64,000 bases of DNA from NCBI RefSeq assembly GCF_000731315.1, contig NZ_HG938353.1, positions 3,844,001 through 3,908,000 on the forward strand. The letters are read 5' to 3'. This stretch comes from Neorhizobium galegae bv. orientalis str. HAMBI 540 (lineage in GTDB: Bacteria; Pseudomonadota; Alphaproteobacteria; Rhizobiales; Rhizobiaceae). Of this stretch, positions 56,170 through 64,000 are shown one piece after another. Both the position numbers and the translations under genes were made by a program. Each line of letters starts with the position of its first letter. The first letter of the stretch is position 1. Below the pieces are notes generated by a model. The model was not told where the DNA came from. It saw nothing but the letters and a program-made list of their open reading frames with translations, and did no database searches.

Positions 56170-57765
56170 ATGAAATACAAACTCACCCTTGCCGCAGCGC
56201 TGCTGTCGGCAACATTCTTCGCAAGCGCCGCCAGCGCCAAGACCTTCGTTTATTGCTCGGAAGGTTCTCCGGAAGGCTTCGACCCCGGCATCTATACCGC
56301 GGGCACGACCTTCGACGCTTCGGCGCATCCGATCTACAATCGCCTGCTCGAGTTCAAGCCGGGCACGACCCAGCCGGAAGCCGCCCTTGCCCAGAGCTGG
56401 GAGATTTCCGCCGACGGCACCGTCTATACCTTCAAGCTGCGTCCGAACGTCAAGTTCCAGACGACCGACTTCTTCAAGCCGACCCGCAATCTGAACGCCG
56501 ACGACGTCGTCTTCTCGCTCGGCCGCCAGATCGACGAGAAGAACGCCTGGAACAAGTACATTTCCGGCGCGACCTGGGAATATGCCGATGGCATGGGCTT
56601 CCCGAAGCTGATCAAGTCGATCGAGAAGGTCGACGACCTGACCGTCAAGGTCACGCTCAACCGTCCGGAAGCACCGTTCCTCGCCAACGTCGCAATGCCG
56701 TTCGCTTCGATCCTGTCGAAGGAATATGCCGACAGCCTCGACAAGGCCGGCAAGAAGGAACAGCTGAACCAGATGCCGGTCGGCACCGGTCCGTTCACCT
56801 TCGTCGGCTACCAGCAGGACGCGGTCATCCGCTACAAGAAGAACGCCGATTTCTGGGGCCCGGCTCCGAAGATCGACGACCTCGTGTTCGCCATCACCAC
56901 CGACGCCGCCGTTCGTTACCAGAAGCTGAAAGCCGGCGAATGCCACCTGATGCCCTATCCGAACGCCGCCGATGTGAAGGCCATGAAGGCTGATCCCAAC
57001 CTCCAGGTTCTGGAGCAAGAAGGCCTGAACGTCGCCTACCTCGCCTACAACACGACCAAGGCTCCGTTCGACAAGGTCGAAGTCCGCAAGGCGCTGAACA
57101 AGGCGATCAACAAGAAGGCGATCGTCGATGCCGTCTTCCAGGGCATGGCGACACCCGCCGTCAACCCGATCCCGCCGACCATGTGGTCCTACAGCAAGTC
57201 CACCCAGGACGACACGTACGACCTCGACGCGGCCAAGAAGATGCTCGCCGACGCAGGCGTCAAGGACCTTTCCATGAAGGTCTGGGCGATGCCGGTTTCG
57301 CGTCCCTACATGCTGAACGCCCGCCGCGCGGCCGAAATCATCCAGGACGATTTCGCCAAGATCGGCGTCAAGGTCGAGATCGTTTCTTTCGAATGGGCTG
57401 AATACCTGCAGCGTTCGAAGGACAAGAACCGCGATGGCGCCGCCATCATGGGCTGGACCGGCGACAACGGCGATCCGGACAACTTCCTTGACACGCTGCT
57501 CGGCTGCGACGCCGTCGGCGGCAACAACCGTGCTCAGTGGTGCAACAAGGAATTCGACGAACTGGTGAAGAAGGCCAAGGTCGTTTCTGACCTGGCCGAG
57601 CGTACCAAGCTCTACGAACAGGCTCAGGCGGTCTTCAAGAAGGACGCTCCCTGGGCAACCATCGATCACTCCCTCGCCGTCGTTCCGATGCGCAAGGGCG
57701 TGACCGGCTTTACCCAGAGCCCGCTCGGCGACTTCACCTTCGAAGCGGTCGATATCGCGCAGTAA
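56170..57765 (+). CDS. dppA: peptide ABC transporter, periplasmic binding protein
   Basis: A 531-residue secreted binding protein with a Sec signal peptide (about 1-23, ending ASAKT). It has the SBP_bac_5 fold: FVYCSEGSPEGFDPG near the mature N terminus, then YNRLLEFKPGT, LAQSWEISADGTVYTFKLRPNVKF near 72, and GTGPFTFVGYQ near 202. Similar to E. coli DppA, which binds dipeptides (and haem). GGGAG lies seven bases before the ATG. It is followed by a hairpin and then dppB, usual for a highly expressed binding protein with weaker downstream genes. Exact ligand unknown. Confidence 0.93.
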   Translation: MKYKLTLAAALLSATFFASAASAKTFVYCSEGSPEGFDPGIYTAGTTFDASAHPIYNRLLEFKPGTTQPEAALAQSWEISADGTVYTFKLRPNVKFQTTDFFKPTRNLNADDVVFSLGRQIDEKNAWNKYISGATWEYADGMGFPKLIKSIEKVDDLTVKVTLNRPEAPFLANVAMPFASILSKEYADSLDKAGKKEQLNQMPVGTGPFTFVGYQQDAVIRYKKNADFWGPAPKIDDLVFAITTDAAVRYQKLKAGECHLMPYPNAADVKAMKADPNLQVLEQEGLNVAYLAYNTTKAPFDKVEVRKALNKAINKKAIVDAVFQGMATPAVNPIPPTMWSYSKSTQDDTYDLDAAKKMLADAGVKDLSMKVWAMPVSRPYMLNARRAAEIIQDDFAKIGVKVEIVSFEWAEYLQRSKDKNRDGAAIMGWTGDNGDPDNFLDTLLGCDAVGGNNRAQWCNKEFDELVKKAKVVSDLAERTKLYEQAQAVFKKDAPWATIDHSLAVVPMRKGVTGFTQSPLGDFTFEAVDIAQ

Positions 57766-57786
57766 TTTCTGCTTCACGACGATTTT

Positions 57787-57820
57787 GCCGCGGGACGCGT
57801 TGCGTTTCCCGCGGCATTTT
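57787..57820 (+). terminator. hairpin between dppA and dppB
   Basis: GCCGCGGGA (57787-57795) pairs with TCCCGCGGC (57807-57815), followed by ATTTTCTT. It probably stabilises dppA mRNA or partly terminates, lowering expression of dppBCDF. Confidence 0.75.
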
Positions 57821-57921
57821 CTTATGAGACGCCAAAATTTGGCGCAGACGCCACGATTGCCGCCTTCATGGCTTGACAAAACCGTGAATCGGCCACGAAC
57901 CAAAAACCACGAAGGTTTCGA

Positions 57922-58926
57922 ATGTTTGGCTTCCTGTTGCGGCGTATCGCCGTGTTGATCCCGACTTTCATCGGGGTCTCGATCATTGCTTTTTCATTTA
58001 TCCGACTTCTGCCGGGTGATCCGGTTGCGCTTCTTTCCGGCGAACGTGTCATGTCGCCGGAGCGGCACGCCCAGATCAGCGCCCAGCTCGGCATGGACCG
58101 GCCGCTGGTCGTTCAGTATTTCGATTATCTCGGCGGCGTGCTGACCGGCGATTTCGGCTCGTCGATCGTTTCCAAGAAGCCGATCCTCGACCAGTTCTGG
58201 GCGCTGTTTCCAGCGACCGTCGAACTTTCCTTCTGTGCCATCGTCATCGCCATCGCGCTCGGCATTCCGGCCGGCGTGATCGCCGCGATCAAGCGCGGCT
58301 CGATCTTCGACCAGGGGCTGATGGGCATTGCGCTGGTCGGTTATTCGATGCCGATCTTCTGGTGGGGCCTGCTGCTGATCATCCTCTTCTCCGGCACCCT
58401 GCAATGGTTCCCGGTTTCCGGCCGCATCTCGCTGATGTTCTTCTTCCCGCCGGTCACCGGCTTCATGCTGATCGACTCGCTGCTGTCGGGACAGAAGGGC
58501 GCCTTCGCCTCGGCGATCAGCCATCTTGCGCTGCCGTCGATCGTGCTTGCGACCATTCCGCTCGCGGTCATTGCCCGCCAGACGCGTTCCGCCATGCTGG
58601 AAGTGCTCTCGGAAGACTACGTCCGCACCGCCCGCGCCAAGGGCCTCTCGCCCTTCCGCGTCGTCGGCATCCATGCGCTCCGCAACGCCATGATCCCGGT
58701 CATCACCACAATCGGCCTGCAGATCGGCGTCATGCTCGCCGGCGCCATTCTGACCGAGACGATCTTCTCCTGGCCGGGCATCGGCAAATGGATGGTCGAC
58801 AGCGTCTTCCGCCGCGACTACGCCGTCATCCAGGGCGGCCTGCTCCTGATCGCGGCCATCATCATGTTCGTCAATCTCGTCGTTGATCTGCTCTACGGCC
58901 TGATCAACCCCAGAATCCGACACTGA
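57922..58926 (+). CDS. dppB: peptide ABC transporter permease
   Basis: A 334-residue inner-membrane permease with six membrane segments. Seen: the DppB-type N terminus MFGFLLRRIAVLIPTFIGVS, a long periplasmic loop after the first helix (QISAQLGMDRPLVVQY), and the EAA loop SEDYVRTARAKGLSPFRV near residue 231, the contact for the ATPases. It pairs with DppC. It lies 156 bp after dppA, behind a hairpin, and 26 bp before dppC. Confidence 0.94.
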   Translation: MFGFLLRRIAVLIPTFIGVSIIAFSFIRLLPGDPVALLSGERVMSPERHAQISAQLGMDRPLVVQYFDYLGGVLTGDFGSSIVSKKPILDQFWALFPATVELSFCAIVIAIALGIPAGVIAAIKRGSIFDQGLMGIALVGYSMPIFWWGLLLIILFSGTLQWFPVSGRISLMFFFPPVTGFMLIDSLLSGQKGAFASAISHLALPSIVLATIPLAVIARQTRSAMLEVLSEDYVRTARAKGLSPFRVVGIHALRNAMIPVITTIGLQIGVMLAGAILTETIFSWPGIGKWMVDSVFRRDYAVIQGGLLLIAAIIMFVNLVVDLLYGLINPRIRH

Positions 58927-58952
58927 TCCGGCACCAAGAAGGAGAAAATCCC

Positions 58953-59870
58953 GTGGCCGATACCACTGTTACCAAGATCGCCGAACCGGTTTCCAGCGCC
59001 GCGATGCGCCGCCAGATGCTCCGCGAGTTCTGGTTCTACTTTTCCGAAAATCGCGGCGCCGTTCTGGGCCTCATCGTTTTCGTGTGCCTCGTCATCGTGG
59101 CGATCTTCGCGTCGTTCATCGCCCCCCATTCGCCGTTCGAGCAATATCGCGATTTCGCCCTGCTTCCGCCGGCCTGGGCTGAGGGCGGCAACCCGTCCTA
59201 TCTGCTCGGCACCGATCCTGTCGGCCGCGATATCCTGTCCCGCCTGGTCTATGGCGCGCAGTATTCGCTGTTCATCGGCGTCTTCGTGACGACGCTGTCG
59301 CTGACCGGCGGCATCATCGTCGGCCTGATCGCCGGTTATTACCGCGGCTGGATCGATACCGTCATCATGCGCCTGATGGATATCATCCTCGCCTTCCCGT
59401 CGCTGCTGCTCGCCCTCGTGCTCGTCGCGATCCTCGGGCCGAGCCTCACCAACGGCATGATCGCCATCGCGCTCACGCTGCAGCCGCATTTCGTGCGCCT
59501 TACCCGCGCCGCCGTGATGGCCGAAAAGACCCGCGACTACGTGACCGCCGCAAGGCTTGCCGGCGCCGGCCCCATTCGCCTCATGTTCCGCACCATCCTG
59601 CCGAACTGCACCGCGCCGCTGATCGTCCAGGCGACGCTCTCCTTCTCGAACGCCATCCTCGACGCAGCCGCCCTCGGCTTCCTCGGCATGGGCGCCCAGC
59701 CGCCGGCACCGGAATGGGGCACGATGCTTGCCGAAGCGCGTGAATTCATCCTGCGCGCCTGGTGGGTCGTCACCTTCCCCGGCGTCGCCATTCTCGTCAC
59801 CGTTCTCGCCATCAACCTGATGGGCGACGGCTTACGCGATGCGCTCGACCCGAAACTGAAGAGGTCCTGA
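58953..59870 (+). CDS. dppC: peptide ABC transporter permease
   Basis: A 305-residue permease, DppC type: a helix with an N-terminal cytoplasmic arm (about 1-35), a periplasmic loop with HSPFEQYRDFALLPPAW, GTDPVGRDILSRLVYG near 88 and EAA loop TRDYVTAARLAGAGP near 188. GTG start at 58953 has AAGAAGGAG about 8 bp upstream. It forms the transport channel with DppB. It ends 2 bp before dppD. Confidence 0.94.
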   Translation: MADTTVTKIAEPVSSAAMRRQMLREFWFYFSENRGAVLGLIVFVCLVIVAIFASFIAPHSPFEQYRDFALLPPAWAEGGNPSYLLGTDPVGRDILSRLVYGAQYSLFIGVFVTTLSLTGGIIVGLIAGYYRGWIDTVIMRLMDIILAFPSLLLALVLVAILGPSLTNGMIAIALTLQPHFVRLTRAAVMAEKTRDYVTAARLAGAGPIRLMFRTILPNCTAPLIVQATLSFSNAILDAAALGFLGMGAQPPAPEWGTMLAEAREFILRAWWVVTFPGVAILVTVLAINLMGDGLRDALDPKLKRS

Positions 59871-59872
59871 TC

Positions 59873-60730
59873 ATGGCGCTCTTGCAAATCGACAATCTGA
59901 CCGTCGAATTCGAAACCGCAACCGGCTGGTTCCGCGCCGTCGACGGCGTCTCCGTCTCGGTCGAAAAGGGCGAGGTTCTGGCAATCGTCGGCGAATCCGG
60001 CTCCGGCAAGTCCGTCGCCATGCTGGCCGTCATGGGGCTGCTCCCGTGGACGGCCAAGATCACCGCCGACCGCATGCTCTTCGAAGGCCGCGACATCCAG
60101 AACATCAGCCCGGCCGAGCGCCGCAAGCTGATCGGCAAGGATATCGCGATGATCTTCCAGGAGCCGGTCGCCAGCCTCAACCCGTGTTTCACGGTCGGTT
60201 TCCAGATCGAGGAAGTGCTGCGCATCCATCTCGGCCTGGACAGCAAGGCCCGCCGCGCCCGCGCCATCGAGCTGTTCAGCCAGGTCGGCCTGCCCAACCC
60301 GGAAGAGCGGCTGAACCATTTTCCGCACCAGATGTCCGGCGGCCAGTGCCAGCGCGTGATGATCGCGATCGCGATCGCCTGCAATCCGAAACTGCTGATC
60401 GCCGACGAGCCGACCACGGCGCTCGACGTGACGATCCAGAAGCAGATCCTCGACCTGATCATGGCGCTGCAGGCGAAGAACGGCATGGGCCTGATCATGA
60501 TCACCCATGACATGGGCGTCGTCGCCGAGACCGCCGACCGCGTCGTCGTGCAGTACAAGGGCCGCAAGATGGAGGAGGCCGACGTGCTCTCCCTCTTCGA
60601 AAACCCGAAGAGCAACTATACCAAGGCGCTGCTGGCGGCCCTGCCGGAAAACGCGACCGGCGACCGCCTCACCACCGTTTCCGCCTTTTTCGACGGCAAT
60701 CCGGAACCCGCGCCGGAGGCACGCGCATGA
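59873..60730 (+). CDS. dppD: peptide ABC transporter ATPase
   Basis: A 285-residue ATPase of the oligopeptide transporter type. Seen: Walker A GESGSGKSV near residue 39, Q-loop IFQEPVASLNPCFTVGFQ, signature MSGGQCQRVMIA near 158 (with Cys where Arg or Gln is common), Walker B LLIADEPTTALD near 175 and switch His in ITHD. The in-frame upstream opening at 59762 lies inside dppC; ATG 59873 is the start. It overlaps dppF by 4 bp (ATGA). It works as a heterodimer with DppF. Confidence 0.93.
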   Translation: MALLQIDNLTVEFETATGWFRAVDGVSVSVEKGEVLAIVGESGSGKSVAMLAVMGLLPWTAKITADRMLFEGRDIQNISPAERRKLIGKDIAMIFQEPVASLNPCFTVGFQIEEVLRIHLGLDSKARRARAIELFSQVGLPNPEERLNHFPHQMSGGQCQRVMIAIAIACNPKLLIADEPTTALDVTIQKQILDLIMALQAKNGMGLIMITHDMGVVAETADRVVVQYKGRKMEEADVLSLFENPKSNYTKALLAALPENATGDRLTTVSAFFDGNPEPAPEARA

Positions 60731-61581
60731 GCGATAATATGACCGACAACACCATGCTCGAAGTGCGCGACATCAAGCGCGATTACGAACTGCCGGGCGG
60801 CCTCTTCAAGCCGAAGAAGATCATCCATGCGGTGAAGGGCGTTTCCTTCAAGCTCGAACGCGGCAAGACGCTGGCGATCGTCGGCGAGAGCGGCTGCGGC
60901 AAATCCACCCTTGCCCGCATGCTGACCTTCATCGACGAACCGACCGGCGGCGACCTGCTGATCGACAACAAGAAGGTCGACACCCGCCCCGGTCACCTGA
61001 CCCAGGACATGCGCCAGAAGGTGCAGATCGTCTTCCAGAACCCCTATGGCTCGCTGAACCCGCGACAGAAGATCGGCGATGTGCTGGGCGAACCCTTGGC
61101 GATCAACACGACCATGTCGGCCGGCGAACGCCGCGACCGCGCCAGCGAAATGCTGAAGAAGGTCGGCCTCGGCCCGGAACACTACAACCGCTATCCGCAC
61201 ATGTTCTCGGGCGGCCAGCGCCAGCGCATCGCGATTGCCCGCGCGCTGATGATGAACCCGAAGCTTCTCGTGCTCGACGAGCCGGTTTCGGCGCTCGACC
61301 TCTCCGTCCAGGCCCAGGTGCTGAACCTGCTCGCCGACCTGCAGGACGAGTTCAACCTCACCTACGTCTTCATCAGCCACGACCTCTCTGTCGTGCGCTA
61401 TATCGCCGACGAGGTGATGGTGATGTATTTCGGCGAGGCCGTGGAATACGGCACCCGCGAAGAGGTCTTCTCGGACCCGAAGCACGACTATACCCGCACG
61501 CTTTTCAAGGCGACGCCGAAGGCGGATATCGAGTCCATCCGGGCTCGTGTGGCGAAGAAAAAGGCGACAGCGGCGGCTTAA
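60727..61581 (+). CDS. dppF: peptide ABC transporter ATPase
   Basis: A 284-residue partner of DppD. Seen: Walker A GESGCGKST near 55, Q-loop VFQNPYGSLNPRQKIG, signature FSGGQRQRIAIARAL near 162, Walker B LLVLDEPVSALD near 180, and switch His in ISHD. The N-terminal LPGGLFKPKKIIHAVKGVSF stretch is typical of the DppF/OppF branch. The start ATG overlaps the dppD stop. It is the last gene of the dppABCDF operon; 881 bp of repeat-rich spacer follows. Confidence 0.93.
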   Translation: MSDNMTDNTMLEVRDIKRDYELPGGLFKPKKIIHAVKGVSFKLERGKTLAIVGESGCGKSTLARMLTFIDEPTGGDLLIDNKKVDTRPGHLTQDMRQKVQIVFQNPYGSLNPRQKIGDVLGEPLAINTTMSAGERRDRASEMLKKVGLGPEHYNRYPHMFSGGQRQRIAIARALMMNPKLLVLDEPVSALDLSVQAQVLNLLADLQDEFNLTYVFISHDLSVVRYIADEVMVMYFGEAVEYGTREEVFSDPKHDYTRTLFKATPKADIESIRARVAKKKATAAA

Positions 61582-61684
61582 AACGTCCTTCGAAGCGACC
61601 GCATCATGCTTTCCGAAAAGCCGATTTTCGCGGAGTGTTGAACCGGGCGGTGGCTCGACGATTTGAGAGAGGTCGTGCCGTGAG

Positions 61685-61900
61685 GCACCCCCCTCTGCCC
61701 TGCCGGGCATCTCCCCCTCAAGGGGGGAGATCGATGGAGGCAAGGTCCTACCCGACCAAAAGCTTTGAGCTTGCCGAACTCCACTCCCTGCCAGCTTCCT
61801 GCCGCCGCACAAATCAGAGAGGGACCGCTGAACAGGCCTCCTTCGATCTCCCCCCTTGAGGGGGAGATGTCCGGCAGGACAGAGGGGGGTATGGCAGGGT
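61685..61900. repeat. RIME-like palindromic intergenic element
   Basis: The left arm (61685-61741) and right arm (61836-61900) are near-perfect inverted copies of about 50 bp with the core TCTCCCCCTCAAGGGGGGAGA (written as part; the arms differ at a few bases and by an indel). A 94-bp unique segment separates them. The arms resemble the RIME-type repeats found in intergenic DNA of Rhizobiaceae. Confidence 0.75.
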
Positions 61901-62301
61901 GCGCCGTCCAATGCTGTCTTTCCGTGTTTGCTCGTGGATAATTGATCGCCACCCTCCAGCATCTCCAATGACTTAACCACATCGTCATCCCCGCCCTTCA
62001 AACCCATGCCTACAATTGCCTCGCTTCCGTCGCCGGAGTGTTTCGCGAGACGTTCGCGGGCAAGCGGGAGCCGGCGCCCTCATTCGATCCGTAACGTGCG
62101 GGGAAGGTGAGGGAGGTGAAAGCCATGGAGTGCAAGTCGAAAGACGACCATTCCTATCAAGCCTCCCCCGGACAGCCATGTCCGGTTCGGTTGAGCCGTG
62201 CAAGTGGCAAGGTTTCCCGAAAGGAAGCCGTGAACACAGCCACGCAGCGAGGCGAGATGATCACCTGTAGAGGCCGGAAGCCTCGACAAGACGCCGAAGG
62301 C

Positions 62302-62355
62302 CACGCGAATGCGGAGCCACACATACTAAACAAAATGAGGTTCCGCATTCGTGTG
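62302..62355. repeat. 17-bp imperfect inverted repeat
   Basis: CACGCGAATGCGGAGCC (62302-62318) and GGTTCCGCATTCGTGTG (62339-62355) are inverse complements with two mismatches around a 20-nt loop. Confidence 0.7.
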
Positions 62356-62462
62356 GGCTCTCCGATCTTTGAAAACCACGGCAGGCGACTGCGCGGGGCT
62401 CCGGAGTATTGGCCGAAGCCAAGCGGACGCCCGAACGCCTTCCTCGCGAAGCTCCAACATTT

Positions 62463-64000
62463 CTATTCCACGAAAACCCGAACGCTCGCGGCACGGCCGG
62501 CGGCGTCGATCACCGTCAGCGTCGAATAACCGGCTCCATCCGGTTTCCACTCGCTGGTTCGGCGGCGGGACAGCTCGCTGAGCGGCTTGCCATTGGCGAG
62601 CCACCGGAACGGCGCACGGCCGCCCTGCAGCTTCAGGACCAGCGGCGAGATATCGCCCGATAACGCCCCGAGATCGACCCGTGCGCCTTCCGGCGGATAG
62701 ACGATCTGTGGTGCCGGCTCCCGCGTCGAGGCGGAAAACAGCCCGTTCGCGGTCATCGAGAACCGCCGCTGGCTGATCGGCAGTTCGGCCTGCGCAATGC
62801 GCACGGCACCCGACGGCGCCGATGGCAGCGGCGTGATCGGCACGCCGGATTTGGAAAAAGCTTCGAACAGGATCGGCGCCGCAGTCTGATAACCGGCAAT
62901 GCCCGGCACCGCGCCATTGTCCGGCCGCCCGACCCAGACGCCCAGCACATGACGTCCGTCGAACCCGACGGACCAGGCGTCGCGATAACCGTAGCTCGTG
63001 CCAGTCTTGTAGGCGATGCCGAGCCTTCGGCTGCCCTGCGGCGGCAGAACGTCGGACAGAATGTCCGCAACGTTCCACACCGCCTGCGGATCGAGAAGCG
63101 GCTCGCCGTCGATCATGCCCGGCTGGTCCTCGATGCCATTGCCGATCCGCATCGGATTGCCGCGATTGGCGAGCGCCGCATAGGCCTGCACCAGATCCTT
63201 GAGCGTGATGCCGACGCCGCCGAGGCCGATCGCCAGGCCCGGCGCCTCGTTGGCCGGCAGGACCGGGCGCACGTCGGCGCGACGAAAGCGGATCATCAGC
63301 CGCGACGGGCCGACGGCATCGAGCAGCCGCACGGCCGGCACGTTGAGCGACAGCTGCAGCGCCTGGCGGACGCTGACATCGCCCTGGTAGGTCATGTCGA
63401 AATTTTTCGGCCGGTAACCGAAGAAATCCGCCGGCCGGTCCTCGATGATCGTTTCCTGGGACACCAGCCCCTGCTCGAAGGCGAGGCCATAGATGAACGG
63501 CTTCAGCGTCGAGCCGGGCGAGCGGTTGACCCGCGTCATATCCACCCAGCCGGAGCGGCTCGCATCGAAATAATCGGCCGAACCGACCTCGCCGACGATC
63601 GCGCCGGTGGTGATATCCGCCATGACCATGGCAACCGAAACCTTCGGGCTGAGCTTGACCGAAGCCTCCCTCGCCACCTGTTCCAGCCCCTGCTGGATAC
63701 TGCGCTTCAGCGTCGTCCTGTGCTGCTCGGTCTTGGGCTGTTTGCGGATCGCCGCCTCGGCGAGATGCGCCGCATAGGCCGGCAATTGCAGCCGGCGTGC
63801 CGGGATGCCATCGCGTGCCGCCCGCTCCATTTCGCCGTCGCCGGTCACCGCGGCAACGGCCGAGCGCATCAGCACCCGCTCGCGAGCCGCCTGGGCAATC
63901 TTGAAATGCCGGTCCGGCCGCCGGCCCTCCGGTGATTGCGGCAGGGCAACGAGGAGGGCCGCTTCCGCCACCGTCAGCCGCCGCGGCTCCTTGCCGAAAT
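62463..64000 (-). CDS. pbpC: penicillin-binding protein 1C (5' end cut by window edge)
   Basis: The visible C-terminal 512 residues of a bifunctional cell-wall synthase. Seen: the end of the GT51 transglycosylase domain at the right edge (FGKEPRRLTVAEAALL), then the transpeptidase domain with STLK in SPGSTLKPF (serine nucleophile, codons near 63510), SLN in QLSLNVPA (near 63350), and KTGT near 63005, and a C-terminal domain (last about 95 residues) typical of PbpC/1C. It runs off at 64000. Its product would build peptidoglycan in the periplasm. Alternative names cannot be excluded until the N terminus is seen. Confidence 0.9.
   Translation of the reverse strand, partial: FGKEPRRLTVAEAALLVALPQSPEGRRPDRHFKIAQAARERVLMRSAVAAVTGDGEMERAARDGIPARRLQLPAYAAHLAEAAIRKQPKTEQHRTTLKRSIQQGLEQVAREASVKLSPKVSVAMVMADITTGAIVGEVGSADYFDASRSGWVDMTRVNRSPGSTLKPFIYGLAFEQGLVSQETIIEDRPADFFGYRPKNFDMTYQGDVSVRQALQLSLNVPAVRLLDAVGPSRLMIRFRRADVRPVLPANEAPGLAIGLGGVGITLKDLVQAYAALANRGNPMRIGNGIEDQPGMIDGEPLLDPQAVWNVADILSDVLPPQGSRRLGIAYKTGTSYGYRDAWSVGFDGRHVLGVWVGRPDNGAVPGIAGYQTAAPILFEAFSKSGVPITPLPSAPSGAVRIAQAELPISQRRFSMTANGLFSASTREPAPQIVYPPEGARVDLGALSGDISPLVLKLQGGRAPFRWLANGKPLSELSRRRTSEWKPDGAGYSTLTVIDAAGRAASVRVFVE

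Larger units (their letters stand above)
61582..62462. other. repeat-rich intergenic region
   Basis: An 881-bp stretch between dppF and pbpC with no convincing gene. It holds a RIME-like inverted repeat (61685-61900), a CCGGACA/TGTCCGG dyad near 62168, and a 17-bp imperfect hairpin (62302-62355). ORFs of 60-140 codons seen here are not supported by ribosome sites or family resemblance. Confidence 0.7.

Noticed and set aside
61582-62462. Pseudogene remnants in the 881-bp spacer
   Set aside because: Frames here are composed of repeat arms and their antisense; no residual similarity to a known family is visible.

Overview
This 64 kb window is chromosomal DNA of an alphaproteobacterium of the order Rhizobiales, most likely family Rhizobiaceae (Rhizobium, Neorhizobium or Agrobacterium relatives). 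The evidence is the cyclic beta-1,2-glucan pair ndvA/ndvB, a 1154-residue pyruvate carboxylase next to a LuxR-type regulator, the phaA-phaB/phaR polyhydroxybutyrate cluster, a second-type RpoH factor, CarD and FdxA, GANTC (CcrM) sites, EcfG-type promoters and a RIME-like palindromic repeat. No prophage, insertion sequence, CRISPR array, rRNA or tRNA gene was recognised. Both edges cut genes: a MoxR ATPase on the left and a PBP1C-type penicillin-binding protein on the right.

Layout. 1-3.9 kb: moxR-type ATPase, thiamine pyrophosphokinase, an ABC-F protein and a single-domain response regulator. 3.9-7.4 kb: TPP riboswitch and thiBPQ. 7.4-9.4 kb: HxlR regulator and MATE exporter, with a palindromic operator. 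9.4-18 kb: M48 lipoprotein protease, rpoH2-type sigma factor, carD, fdxA, an S4 RNA-binding protein and a Suv3-like helicase with a long disordered tail. 17.5-18.9 kb: an unusual intergenic stretch with a dense GANTC cluster, three copies of a 49-bp element, and a two-gene unit (DUF3309 protein and glycine-zipper lipoprotein) behind an EcfG-type promoter. 18.9-22.3 kb: phaB, phaA, phaR and a membrane protein. 22.4-28.3 kb: rpmF, GST, mtgA, ispA-like prenyl synthase, LysE exporter, OmpA lipoprotein, and a TetR-controlled cupin/DoxX pair. 28.3-32 kb: hisC-like aminotransferase, ispG, MFS transporter. 32.2-47.2 kb: pyc, luxR solo, ndvA and the 8.5 kb ndvB. 47.6-55.6 kb: M20 amidohydrolase, a 45-residue membrane protein, threonine dehydratase family protein, EEP hydrolase, cardiolipin synthase, class III aminotransferase, AbgB-like hydrolase. 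56-61.6 kb: a dppABCDF-type peptide transporter. The rest is repeat-rich spacer and pbpC.

How the genes work together. The clearest system-level signal is regulatory. Four exact matches to the alphaproteobacterial general-stress consensus GGAAC-N16-CGTT lie in intergenic DNA, each correctly oriented towards a gene: the single-domain response regulator, rpoH, the DUF3309/lipoprotein unit and the M20 amidohydrolase. Control of rpoH2 by the general-stress sigma factor is established in Sinorhizobium; the other three would be local members of the same regulon. Thiamine uptake and activation (thiBPQ plus the pyrophosphokinase) form a second module under a riboswitch with a visible start-site sequestering hairpin. 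The dpp transporter, the divergent AbgB-like hydrolase and the aminotransferase look like a peptide or acyl-amino-acid scavenging module. ndvA and ndvB make and export periplasmic cyclic glucan and converge on a shared terminator.

The most unusual feature is at 17.7-18.1 kb: 14 GANTC sites in 415 bp, overlapping copies of an element whose two conserved blocks keep exactly the same 42-bp offset in all three copies. I do not recognise it as a described element.
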